This document shows positions 1 through 5,120 of a DNA stretch of 5,120 nt, in pieces. Both the position numbers and the translations under genes were made by a program. A model generated the notes under the pieces. The model saw nothing but the letters and a program-made list of their open reading frames with translations. It had not been told where the DNA came from and searched no databases. Every line of letters starts with the position of its first letter. Positions within the stretch are counted from its first letter, which is position 1. The DNA is taken from positions 1-5,120 of the forward strand of contig CALCJG010000484.1 in NCBI GenBank assembly GCA_937967705.1, written 5' to 3'. The DNA is from an uncultured Spirochaetia bacterium (GTDB lineage Bacteria > Spirochaetota > UBA4802 > JAGODF01).

Positions 1-507
1 GAAACCCCCCGCCTACTCAATCTCTTTTGCTACACTTCCCTCTTCTCCGTCTTCGCGTTGAAAAACGGGTGCCGGAGGGCCATTAATATCGATCTCTCAA
101 AATCGGCTCTGCAGCGCTCGCGGGAAAATTATGCCCTTAACGGTCTGCCTGTGGATGAAAGGGATTTCGTTCAGGGTGATGTGAAGGAATGGCTGAAAAT
201 CCTCCGCAAAAAGGGGGAATGCTTTTCCCTGGTCATCTACGACCCCCCGACCTTTTCCCGCCATCAGAAGAGGACTTTTTCCGTAAAACGGGATTACCCG
301 ATGCACCTTTCCGTCATCTCCGAGATAGCCGCCGGCGGATACGCCCTCAGCGCCGTCAACTCTCACTCCCTGTCGAAGGAAATGTACCTCTCTTTCCATC
401 CTCCCGGGTGGAAACCGGTTTTTCTCGCCTCGGAATCCGATGATTTTCCCTCCGGGGATCACCCTTACCTTAAAGCGGGCCTCTGGAAAATCCCTGATGG
501 TCAATAA
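1..507 (+). CDS. Class I SAM-dependent rRNA methyltransferase (RlmI/RlmK-like), 3' part
   Basis: The frame is open from base 1 and ends at TAA 505-507, so this is the C-terminal 168 codons of a gene that begins outside the window; the TTG at 58 lies inside the SAM-binding fold and is not a credible start. The visible part is a Rossmann methyltransferase domain. Motif I is LLNLFCYT (bases 13-36), the acidic SAM-ribose loop is NIDLS with Asp at 91-93, followed by the ENYALNGL segment, then GDVKEWL, and the motif IV DPPTFS at 241-258 followed by the KRDYPMHL segment. This order matches the RlmI and RlmK (C-terminal half of RlmL) family, which methylates 23S rRNA bases in the cytoplasm (m5C or m7G). 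Which base is modified cannot be told, because any PUA or THUMP domain would lie upstream. Motif I normally reads YTGG or YTGS; here it is YTSL, so a usual glycine is missing. No terminator is evident after it. The family call is firm and the substrate is not. Confidence 0.85.
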   Translation, partial: ETPRLLNLFCYTSLFSVFALKNGCRRAINIDLSKSALQRSRENYALNGLPVDERDFVQGDVKEWLKILRKKGECFSLVIYDPPTFSRHQKRTFSVKRDYPMHLSVISEIAAGGYALSAVNSHSLSKEMYLSFHPPGWKPVFLASESDDFPSGDHPYLKAGLWKIPDGQ

Positions 508-532
508 TTCTTGCGCTGGAAAGGAAATTTTC

Positions 533-558
533 TTGACAACCGCTCATTACGACATAAT
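533..558 (+). promoter_or_regulatory. Candidate sigma70-type promoter for the 596-2387 gene pair
   Basis: A perfect TTGACA box is at 533-538 and CATAAT (five of six matches to TATAAT) at 553-558. The spacer is only 14 bp, shorter than the usual 16-18, and at 16-17 bp spacing the -10 match is poor. The site lies in the 88-bp gap after the methyltransferase gene, and would give a leader of about 30 nt to the ATG at 596. It is a plausible but imperfect promoter. Confidence 0.3.
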
Positions 559-595
559 TCTAAAATCAATTAATTGAAAAGAAAGAAACCCTTTA

Positions 596-1384
596 ATGCT
601 CTATATCGCCATTTCACTCGTTCTCGCCGGAATCGCCCTCATCCTCTATTCCCTGACCGCGGGCAAGAGGGAGGAATCCGTTTCCGCCAGCTTCTATCGG
701 CGGAGTGACGCATTCTCCGGAGAGGTTCCCCGGGAAGAAACACTCAGAAGAGTTCCTCCTGTGCTCACCGGGGAAGAGGAGGTCCCCCTATCTCCCCCCC
801 ACCCTCCGAAAAGGGAAACACGGGAATCAACGCCGTCCCAGGCTCCTACCCGCCCGATGAAAAGACCCGAACTGGCAAACGCGGGAGACTATCTGGCTGC
901 CGGAGAATCCCGCCCAGCGGATGACCTCATTGTTGAGGAAAAAACAGAGGAGCAGTTTTCCCAAAAGAATGCCGATAATGATCTGAGACAGGATAAACCC
1001 GTCCTTCAGCAGGAAAAGTCTGCGGATGCAGAGAATAATTCAGCGGTTCTCTATGACGATCCGGACCAAATCATAGAAACTGATGGGGGTGAGGCGGTCA
1101 TAAATCCCACCCCTGAATATTATCAGAAACTGAAACGAGTAGGCCGGGGAAAACTGGAAATATCCCGGGAGGGGATCAACTTCCGGATGGAAAAGAAGCT
1201 CTACCGGTTCGATTATCACCGGATAGATGACATAAGCTGGGGCGGCAGCCATCTCGTCCTTCTGATCAAGGGAAGCCCTGTCACCCGCCTGTTTCTCTTC
1301 GACAGGGAAAGCCGGTTCATAGAGGACATCTATCAGAGCTTTAGAAAATACAAAAAAGGGAGAATGCCCTTTTCAGAGGTTTAA
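596..1384 (+). CDS. Uncharacterised single-pass membrane protein with C-terminal beta-rich (PH/GRAM-like?) domain
   Basis: I do not recognise this 262-residue protein as a named family. Residues 1-20 form a hydrophobic helix (MLYIAISLVLAGIALILYSL) followed by Gly-Lys-Arg, as in an N-terminal membrane anchor or uncleaved signal. Residues about 25-174 are a low-complexity, charged linker rich in Glu, Asp, Pro, Ser and Gln, probably disordered. Residues about 175-255 are compact: alternating hydrophobic residues (GKLEISREGINF, KLYRFDYHRIDDISW, HLVLLIKG, RLFLFD) and a final helix (RFIEDIYQSFRKYKK). A run of short strands closed by a helix is the layout of PH or GRAM-type domains, but this is inference without structure. 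The basic residues after the anchor suggest that the bulk of the protein is cytoplasmic. The ATG at 596 has only a weak purine-rich site upstream (GAAAG, 581-585) but begins exactly at the hydrophobic helix. The stop is 4 bp before the next gene, so the two are co-transcribed and probably translationally coupled. Confidence 0.8.
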   Translation: MLYIAISLVLAGIALILYSLTAGKREESVSASFYRRSDAFSGEVPREETLRRVPPVLTGEEEVPLSPPHPPKRETRESTPSQAPTRPMKRPELANAGDYLAAGESRPADDLIVEEKTEEQFSQKNADNDLRQDKPVLQQEKSADAENNSAVLYDDPDQIIETDGGEAVINPTPEYYQKLKRVGRGKLEISREGINFRMEKKLYRFDYHRIDDISWGGSHLVLLIKGSPVTRLFLFDRESRFIEDIYQSFRKYKKGRMPFSEV

Positions 1385-1388
1385 TATC

Positions 1389-2387
1389 ATGTATTCCCGT
1401 TATAAATCAAAAAAAAGAGACAATCTCTTCCTGAAGATCCTGGCGATCCTTGTTCTTGTCATCGGCTCCGGATATCTGATTTACACTTATAGAAGCTACA
1501 TTTTCTTCTGGAAATATACTTTCAACAAACTGGAAGCCAAAATTGCCGAAGCCAGCCGCATAAAGGACAGGGAACAGAGAAAGAATCTCCTTTTAGAGCT
1601 CAACAAGCTCTTCAAAGACAGTAAAGACGAGAACATCACATCGGCGGATTCCTTTCTTCGGGCCGGGAAAGTGCATTTCCTCCTTGGCGAAACCTACCTG
1701 AAGAGCTCGTTCTCCGACATGGTCATAAATGATACTCTCAAGGATACCCCCCCGGAAGCTCATGCCGAGTTTGCCAGCGCCATCAAGGACGTCCGAAAAG
1801 GGCTTGCGCTCTATGGATACAATGACATGCAGGAATACTTCATCCTTCTTGCCAAAGCCAGTTTTTACACAGGATACTACCCTATCGAAGAGATTGCCAA
1901 ACTCACGGCAAGCATTGATTCGCCGGAAAAGATGGGTGGCATAGAAACCGTGCGTTTTATCGGCGTTACGGGCATTCTCAACGGTAAGGAAGATGCCGGC
2001 CTTGAACTGATAAAGAAATACGGACATGTCGGCGATACCCTGGAGGGACAACTCTTCCTTGCAACAGCCTACAAGCTTGCGAAGCGCTATACCAACGCTA
2101 TCATGGAATACAAGCAGGTACTGGCCAAAACCAAGGATAACAGCATCATGAAGCTGGCCCAGATCAATCTAGGCAAAATCTATTTCATCCAATCCCTTTA
2201 CAGCGAATCCCTGGCTCAGTTCAACAATGCACTGAAGATCGATGAACGCGATATGATGCTGAAGATATGGATAGGGAAAAGTTATTCCGCCATGGGCGAC
2301 AAGACAAAGGCCAAGGCCGTCTGGACGGAGGTTCTCACCTCCGACAGGTCGAATGAGGAAGTAAAAAAACTGCTCGGTGTCATGTAG
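1389..2387 (+). CDS. Membrane-anchored TPR (tetratricopeptide repeat) protein
   Basis: The product has 332 residues. A basic start (YSRYKSKKRD) precedes a hydrophobic helix at about residues 12-33 (LKILAILVLVIGSGYLIYTY), indicating an inner-membrane anchor with the remainder exported, or an uncleaved signal. Three clear TPR units occupy the C-terminus: residues about 219-252 (LFLATAYKLAKRYTNAIMEY), 256-290 (AQINLGKIYFIQ, then SLAQFNNALKID) and 291-324 (KIWIGKSYSAMGDKTKAKAV). Degenerate helical pairs around residues 85-180 (FLRAGKVHFLLGETYL, ILLAKASFYTGYY) suggest further diverged repeats, so most of the protein is probably an alpha-solenoid. TPR solenoids bind protein partners; the partner here is unknown. 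AGAGG at 1375-1379, 9 nt before the ATG, inside the end of the preceding gene, supports the start and coupling. Proximity to mreBCD hints at an envelope or cell-shape role, but about 400 bp of leader DNA separates them, so this is only a suggestion. Confidence 0.88.
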   Translation: MYSRYKSKKRDNLFLKILAILVLVIGSGYLIYTYRSYIFFWKYTFNKLEAKIAEASRIKDREQRKNLLLELNKLFKDSKDENITSADSFLRAGKVHFLLGETYLKSSFSDMVINDTLKDTPPEAHAEFASAIKDVRKGLALYGYNDMQEYFILLAKASFYTGYYPIEEIAKLTASIDSPEKMGGIETVRFIGVTGILNGKEDAGLELIKKYGHVGDTLEGQLFLATAYKLAKRYTNAIMEYKQVLAKTKDNSIMKLAQINLGKIYFIQSLYSESLAQFNNALKIDERDMMLKIWIGKSYSAMGDKTKAKAVWTEVLTSDRSNEEVKKLLGVM

Positions 2388-2475
2388 AAGAGTCTCTTTC
2401 TCCCCATCCCGGACATCAGATTATTTCCTTTCCAAGTTTTGGGTCTTGAAGGGTTCCAGGATAATGGCGGTAAGG

Positions 2476-2503
2476 AATGTTTCGCATGCGGGAACGTTTT
2501 TTT
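2476..2503 (+). terminator. Candidate weak intrinsic terminator after the TPR gene
   Basis: A stem GTTTC (2479-2483) pairs with GGAAC (2491-2495, one G-U) around a 7-nt loop, and can extend outward through A-U and U-G pairs to about 8 bp. A run of seven T (2497-2503) follows one base later. The stem core is short, so efficiency may be low. It lies about 90 bp after the stop of the TPR gene. Confidence 0.35.
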
Positions 2504-2546
2504 ACGGGATATTTATATAATTCCCGAGGTTTTATCGGATAATGAC

Positions 2547-2574
2547 TTGACAAATATAGAGCATGGAATATTAG
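2547..2574 (+). promoter_or_regulatory. Candidate sigma70-type promoter for mreB
   Basis: TTGACA at 2547-2552 is a perfect -35 box, and TATTAG at 2569-2574 is a four-of-six -10 box with a 16-bp spacer. Transcription would start near 2581 and give a leader of about 205 nt ahead of mreB, downstream of the terminator candidate. No better pair was found closer to mreB; TTGCCA at 2731-2736 lacks a matching -10 box. Confidence 0.4.
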
Positions 2575-2677
2575 AAATTTTGGAACAATGTGTAAGTTTT
2601 CGCAATCAGCACATCCAGTGAAAGTTTAACACCGCTATCATACCCTATCTGATCGCGGCACAATCATGAAAATCGCA

Positions 2678-2693
2678 CCTGTTTGGGGACAGG
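2678..2693 (+). repeat. Small inverted repeat CCTGT/ACAGG in the mreB leader
   Basis: CCTGT (2678-2682) pairs with ACAGG (2689-2693) around a 6-nt TTGGGG loop. The stem is short and no T-tract follows, so it is not a terminator. The GGGGACAGG string is reminiscent of short palindromic elements seen around some REP-associated transposases, but a single copy is seen here and no transposase is nearby. Confidence 0.3.
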
Positions 2694-2711
2694 GGTATTG
2701 ATCGGGAATTC

Positions 2712-2747
2712 AATTGCATGATTTGCGTCTTTGCCAAGAATGCAATT
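2712..2747 (+). repeat. 8-bp inverted repeat upstream of mreB
   Basis: AATTGCAT (2712-2719) is exactly repeated in inverse as ATGCAATT (2740-2747), with 20 bases between the arms. The repeat ends about 40 bp before the mreB start. It could be a hairpin in the mreB leader RNA, or a split operator with half-site centres 28 bp apart, close to three helical turns. No regulator is identified. Confidence 0.4.
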
Positions 2748-2788
2748 TAAACAGAAACTTCTCTGTAATATAGAATAGGAGATTATAT

Positions 2789-3814
2789 ATGATCTTTGAT
2801 TCGCTGTACGGTATGTTTTCCAATGACATGGGAATCGACCTCGGAACGGCCAATACGCTGGTGCATGTAAAGGGCCAGGGCATTGTTCTGAGTGAACCTT
2901 CCGTTGTTGCAGTTCAGACCAGCACCGGCAAAGTCCTGGCCGTTGGTCATGAAGCCAAGAGGATGCTGGGAAGAACCCCTGGAGATATAGTCGCCATCCG
3001 ACCCATGAAGGACGGTGTCATTGCAGATTTCGAAACCGTCGAAAAAATGATCCGGTATTTCATTACGAAAGTACACAAGCGCAAAGCCCTGGTAAGACCC
3101 CGGGTGGTCATAGGGGTTCCCTCAGGGATTACCGAGGTTGAAAAACGCGCCGTTCGCGAATCCGCCGAACAGGCCGGGGCCAGGGAGATATTCCTGATCG
3201 AAGAAGCCCTCGCCGCCGCCATCGGTGCCAACATCCCCATTCACGAACCCGCTGGACACATGGTCGTGGATATCGGCGGAGGCACCACCGAAATTGCCGT
3301 CATCTCCCTGGGCGGTCTCGTTATTGCCGACTCAGTGCGTATAGCCGGAGATGAATTCGACGAAGCCATCATCAAATACATGAGAACCCAATACAACCTA
3401 GTGATCGGAGAGCGCATGGCGGAGGATGTAAAATTCCGCCTGGGCAACGCTTTCCCTGAAAAGAAGGCGGAGGTTATGGAGCTCAAGGGACGGGATGCCA
3501 TTTCCGGACTTCCCAGAACCCTTGAAATTGACTCCTCCGAAATCCGTAAGGCTCTGAAAGAGCCGGTTGATCAGATCCTGGACGCCATCAAACGAATCCT
3601 GGAAAAAACACCCCCGGAACTGGCTGCCGACATCGTGGAAAGGGGGATCGTCATGACAGGAGGAGGGTCGCTCCTCAAGGGACTGGATAAATTCATCAGC
3701 AAGGAAACCGGGGTTCCGGTCATCCGCGCGGAGAATCCCCTCACCTGTGTCGTTCTGGGTGCCGGCAAGTTTCTGGAAGAATTGAAGTATCTCTACAGGG
3801 CCAATCTGAAATAG
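2789..3814 (+). CDS. mreB: Rod shape-determining protein MreB (actin-like ATPase)
   Basis: MreB polymerises with ATP into filaments under the inner membrane and guides the peptidoglycan elongation complex. The 341-residue product has normal length for the family. The N-terminus [10 protein letters not shown] is an amphipathic membrane-binding segment. Phosphate-1 motif [11 protein letters not shown] is at residues 15-25, the VPSG and acidic stretch at 110-113, the [13 protein letters not shown] helix around E138-E139 (catalytic Glu region), phosphate-2 motif [10 protein letters not shown] at 159-168, and the adenosine motif VMTGGGSLL at 288-296. The segment usually read as IKIEIGSA is VKFRLGNA here, a mild departure. 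AGGAGA at 2777-2782, six nt from the ATG, gives the strongest ribosome binding site in the window and fixes the start. mreC follows in the same direction, separated by the structured junction at 3832-3904, which may make mreB more highly expressed than mreCD. Confidence 0.98.
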   Translation: MIFDSLYGMFSNDMGIDLGTANTLVHVKGQGIVLSEPSVVAVQTSTGKVLAVGHEAKRMLGRTPGDIVAIRPMKDGVIADFETVEKMIRYFITKVHKRKALVRPRVVIGVPSGITEVEKRAVRESAEQAGAREIFLIEEALAAAIGANIPIHEPAGHMVVDIGGGTTEIAVISLGGLVIADSVRIAGDEFDEAIIKYMRTQYNLVIGERMAEDVKFRLGNAFPEKKAEVMELKGRDAISGLPRTLEIDSSEIRKALKEPVDQILDAIKRILEKTPPELAADIVERGIVMTGGGSLLKGLDKFISKETGVPVIRAENPLTCVVLGAGKFLEELKYLYRANLK

Positions 3815-3831
3815 TCAGCCCGGTCAGGCAC

Positions 3832-3851
3832 CCCGCTCTCCCGGGAGCGGG
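3832..3851 (+). promoter_or_regulatory. Hairpin H1 in the mreB-mreC junction
   Basis: CCCGCTC (3832-3838) and GAGCGGG (3845-3851) form a perfect 7-bp GC-rich stem with a 6-nt loop; the centre CTCCCGGGAG (3838-3847) is itself palindromic. It starts 17 bp after the mreB stop and has no following T-tract, so it may be an RNA-stabilising or processing structure rather than a terminator. Its GGGAG is also the only Shine-Dalgarno-like sequence for the TTG at 3860. Confidence 0.55.
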
Positions 3852-3870
3852 TCATCGTCTTGAACAAAAC

Positions 3871-3913
3871 AACGATCTCTCCCCCTGTCGGGAGAGATGT
3901 CGTTTTATATTAT
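3871..3913 (+). terminator. Hairpin H2 with T-rich tail: attenuator or partial terminator between mreB and mreC
   Basis: ATCTCTCCC (3875-3883) and GGGAGAGAT (3890-3898) form a perfect 9-bp stem with a 6-nt loop. AACG (3871-3874) and CGTT (3901-3904) extend it past a 2-nt bulge. A T-rich stretch, TTTTATATTATT, follows at 3903-3914, interrupted rather than a pure T run. It is a fair partial terminator or attenuator candidate. If mreC starts at 3860 this would lie inside coding sequence; if mreC starts at 3938 it is fully intergenic. Confidence 0.45.
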
Positions 3914-3926
3914 TCTCGTTATTCAC

Positions 3927-3931
3927 AGAGG
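3927..3931 (+). promoter_or_regulatory. Ribosome binding site AGAGG supporting the mreC start at 3938
   Basis: AGAGG lies 6 nt before the in-frame TTG at 3938, an ideal distance. The alternative TTG at 3860 has only GGGAG 12 nt away, and that is buried in hairpin H1. This is the main reason for choosing the shorter mreC. Confidence 0.5.
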
Positions 3932-3937
3932 CGTAAC

Positions 3938-4807
3938 TTGGAATTTCTTATCCGCCATAAAACCATAGTTGCCTTTGCGGCATTCACTCTCTTTTGTGTC
4001 ATCTCCCTGTCGGTTCAAACCAGCGCCTTTACTCTCTCTATCGAGGGGCTGGGAAACATCCTGGTAATGCCCTTCCAGAAAGGGTACGACAAGCTTCAGA
4101 ACGGGGTCCATATGCTCTGGGCCGGTCTTACGGAACTGGGAGATGTCAGGGACGAGTTGGCCAAAACGCGTCAGAAGCTGCAGAAATATGAAGGGATGTC
4201 CGAGGAGCTCGGCGAGATCAAGCGGGAAAACGATCAGCTCCGCAAGCTGCTGAATCTTCATCAGAAAGTGGGGTACGATTCCATCCCGGCGCTCATCATC
4301 TCCAAGGATCCCGACAACTGGTTCCGCACACTGATCATCAACCGCGGATCCTCAGATGGTATAAGGGTCAACATGCCCGTCATTGCCTTTGTCGGTGAAG
4401 ACAAGGCGGTCGTGGGCAAAGTCATCGAGGTACGCGGCAGCGTGTCGCGCATACTCCCCATCATCTCCCCCGATCTTAAACTGGGGGTCGTCATGCAGGA
4501 AAGCCGTTTCCCGGGGCTTTTACGGGGATACTCCTCCAATTCCAACTTCTGTCTCATGGATTATGTTACGAAATCGGCCCTGCTGAAATTCGGTGATATC
4601 ATTGTGACATCGGGACAGGGCGGCATATTCCCGCCAGGACTTCTTGTCGGAAAAGTTGTGAAGTCCGAAATCATGGAATCCAGCGCATACCAGCGGGGAC
4701 TCATCAACCCCCTTGTCGACTTTAACAAGATCGAGGAGGTTTTCGTCATCAAGAAGGAGCCCGACAAGGAAATCATGGATCTGTTGAAAGAAACTGAGGA
4801 GGAGTAA
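3938..4807 (+). CDS. mreC: Cell shape-determining protein MreC
   Basis: MreC is a bitopic inner-membrane protein whose periplasmic part scaffolds the elongasome (MreD, PBP2, RodA). From the TTG at 3938 the product has 289 residues, the usual size. A short basic tail (EFLIRHK) leads to one membrane helix at about residues 9-27 ([18 protein letters not shown]). A coiled coil at about 66-110 ([28 protein letters not shown]) precedes the twin beta-barrel MreC domain, with the [13 protein letters not shown] motif around D124, followed by [11 protein letters not shown], then [20 protein letters not shown] near the end. The start is uncertain: the same frame is open back to mreB, and a TTG at 3860 would add 26 residues (315 in all). 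I prefer 3938 because of its AGAGG site, and because bases 3860-3937 contain strong hairpins and AT-rich codons unlike the rest of the gene. The gene ends 7 bp before mreD and is surely co-transcribed with it. Confidence 0.95.
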   Translation: MEFLIRHKTIVAFAAFTLFCVISLSVQTSAFTLSIEGLGNILVMPFQKGYDKLQNGVHMLWAGLTELGDVRDELAKTRQKLQKYEGMSEELGEIKRENDQLRKLLNLHQKVGYDSIPALIISKDPDNWFRTLIINRGSSDGIRVNMPVIAFVGEDKAVVGKVIEVRGSVSRILPIISPDLKLGVVMQESRFPGLLRGYSSNSNFCLMDYVTKSALLKFGDIIVTSGQGGIFPPGLLVGKVVKSEIMESSAYQRGLINPLVDFNKIEEVFVIKKEPDKEIMDLLKETEEE

Positions 4808-4814
4808 GGGGACA

Positions 4815-5120
4815 ATGATCGTAGGATACCTTTTTACCGCCGGAATCGTTCTAGCCTCACTGATAATCCAGAGCCATTCTTCTTTTGACGCTCTCCGGAT
4901 TGCGGGGATCAAGCCCGATCTCGTCCTGATAGCGGTCGTCTATTGCGGCTACAGTTTCGGTTCCTTCTATGGAGAGGTTACGGGATTCATCGCGGGGCTC
5001 TTTCACGATTCCATTTCTAACTCACCACTGGGGCTTCTAACCTTTCCCAAGATGGCCATAGGCTTCATCTCCGGCATGTTCGGTAGGGCGATGTTCAAGG
5101 AAAGCATTTTTACCATATCC
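4815..5120 (+). CDS. mreD: Rod shape-determining protein MreD, 5' part
   Basis: MreD is a small multi-spanning inner-membrane protein that partners MreC in the elongasome. The first 102 codons are present; the window edge cuts the gene, whose family length is about 160-180 residues. Residues 1-18 form a hydrophobic helix; then comes the family pattern KPDLVLIAVVYCGYSFG (about 33-49), a loop with GEVTGFIAGLFHDSISNSPLGL (about 53-74), and a further hydrophobic stretch, AIGFISGMFG. The Asp of FHDS and the SPLG loop are typical of MreD. The ATG at 4815 is 7 bp after the mreC stop. AGGAGG at 4797-4802, inside the end of mreC, is 12 nt away, a little far; AAGGGG at 4806-4811 is too close. Either could serve, and translational coupling to mreC is likely. 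Confidence 0.93.
   Translation, partial: MIVGYLFTAGIVLASLIIQSHSSFDALRIAGIKPDLVLIAVVYCGYSFGSFYGEVTGFIAGLFHDSISNSPLGLLTFPKMAIGFISGMFGRAMFKESIFTIS

Larger units (their letters stand above)
2388..2788. other. Non-coding region between the TPR gene and mreB
   Basis: These 401 bases are visibly more AT-rich than the flanking genes and contain no convincing gene. They hold, in order, a weak hairpin with a T7 tract (2476-2503), a TTGACA-type promoter candidate (2547-2574), a small 5-bp hairpin CCTGT/ACAGG (2678-2693), an 8-bp inverted repeat AATTGCAT/ATGCAATT (2712-2747) and the AGGAGA ribosome binding site of mreB (2777-2782). The layout suggests that the upstream pair is terminated here and that mreB has its own promoter with a leader of about 200 nt. 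No known riboswitch was recognised. Confidence 0.6.

Noticed and set aside
97..504. Long open frame on the - strand opposite the methyltransferase
   Set aside because: It is a shadow of the real gene: the + strand carries the conserved motif I and DPPTFS in order, while the - strand product has no recognisable motif.
1593..2051. Open frame of 152 codons on the - strand opposite the TPR gene
   Set aside because: It is antisense to a clear membrane-anchored TPR protein, with no ribosome binding site context or family signal.
2418..2460. Imperfect stem CTTTCCAAG/CTTGAAGGG after the TPR gene as a terminator
   Set aside because: The stem has a central mismatch and G-U pairs, and no T-tract follows.
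2439..2621. Small TTG-initiated frame of 60 codons (contains a CFAC motif)
   Set aside because: It lies in the same frame as, and directly downstream of, the TPR gene stop, has no ribosome binding site, and overlaps both the terminator candidate and the promoter candidate. I recognise no family. A decayed gene tail remains possible but cannot be supported.
2678..2693. Remnant of a REP-type or IS200-like element, suggested by the GGGGACAGG string
   Set aside because: There is only one short copy, with no transposase, no second end and no target duplication visible.
3906..3913. TATATT/TATTAT as the -10 box of an internal mreC promoter
   Set aside because: No acceptable -35 box lies 16-18 bp upstream, where the sequence is the loop and arm of hairpin H2; the AT stretch is better explained as the tail of that hairpin.
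4520..4912. Open frame on the - strand spanning the mreC-mreD junction
   Set aside because: It overlaps well-supported MreC and MreD coding sequence and looks like a frame shadow.

Overview
This window carries the start of a bacterial cell-shape (rod/elongasome) locus. In order on the + strand it holds: the 3' end of a class I SAM-dependent RNA methyltransferase gene (1-507); a gene for an uncharacterised protein with one N-terminal membrane helix and a C-terminal beta-rich domain (596-1384); a gene for a membrane-anchored TPR protein (1389-2387); about 400 bp of AT-richer non-coding DNA; then mreB (2789-3814), mreC (to 4807) and the first 102 codons of mreD (4815-5120, cut by the window edge). 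No gene on the - strand is convincing. I see no tRNA, rRNA, CRISPR array, insertion sequence or integrase.

Organism: probably a spirochaete, perhaps closer to the Leptospira side than to Treponema. This rests on remembered similarity of the MreB protein (its N-terminus, the stretch from [14 protein letters not shown] onward, and the C-terminal EELKYL end) and on the mreB-mreC-mreD order. It has not been checked by a search and is only moderately secure. Coding regions are of middling GC content; the region upstream of mreB is clearly more AT-rich.

Gene cooperation: MreB is the actin-like filament that moves along the inner face of the membrane and positions the peptidoglycan elongation machinery. 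MreC spans the membrane and organises the periplasmic side, and MreD is the multi-spanning partner. PBP2 and RodA genes commonly follow in such clusters, but lie outside this window if present. The 596 and 1389 genes are 4 bp apart and form one transcription unit. Both proteins look anchored by one N-terminal helix. Their link to cell shape is only by proximity, because a separate leader and a candidate promoter lie between them and mreB.

The most interesting non-coding structure is the mreB-mreC junction (3815-3937). Two GC-rich hairpins sit in tandem there, and their arms are interchangeable in sequence, so that alternative pairings are possible. This resembles an attenuator setting the MreB:MreC ratio, and it affects which TTG codon should be taken as the mreC start. 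The 401-bp gap before mreB also holds a weak terminator candidate, a TTGACA-type promoter candidate and two inverted repeats. I did not find a clearly new biological system; the novelty candidates are the two uncharacterised membrane proteins and the junction structure.
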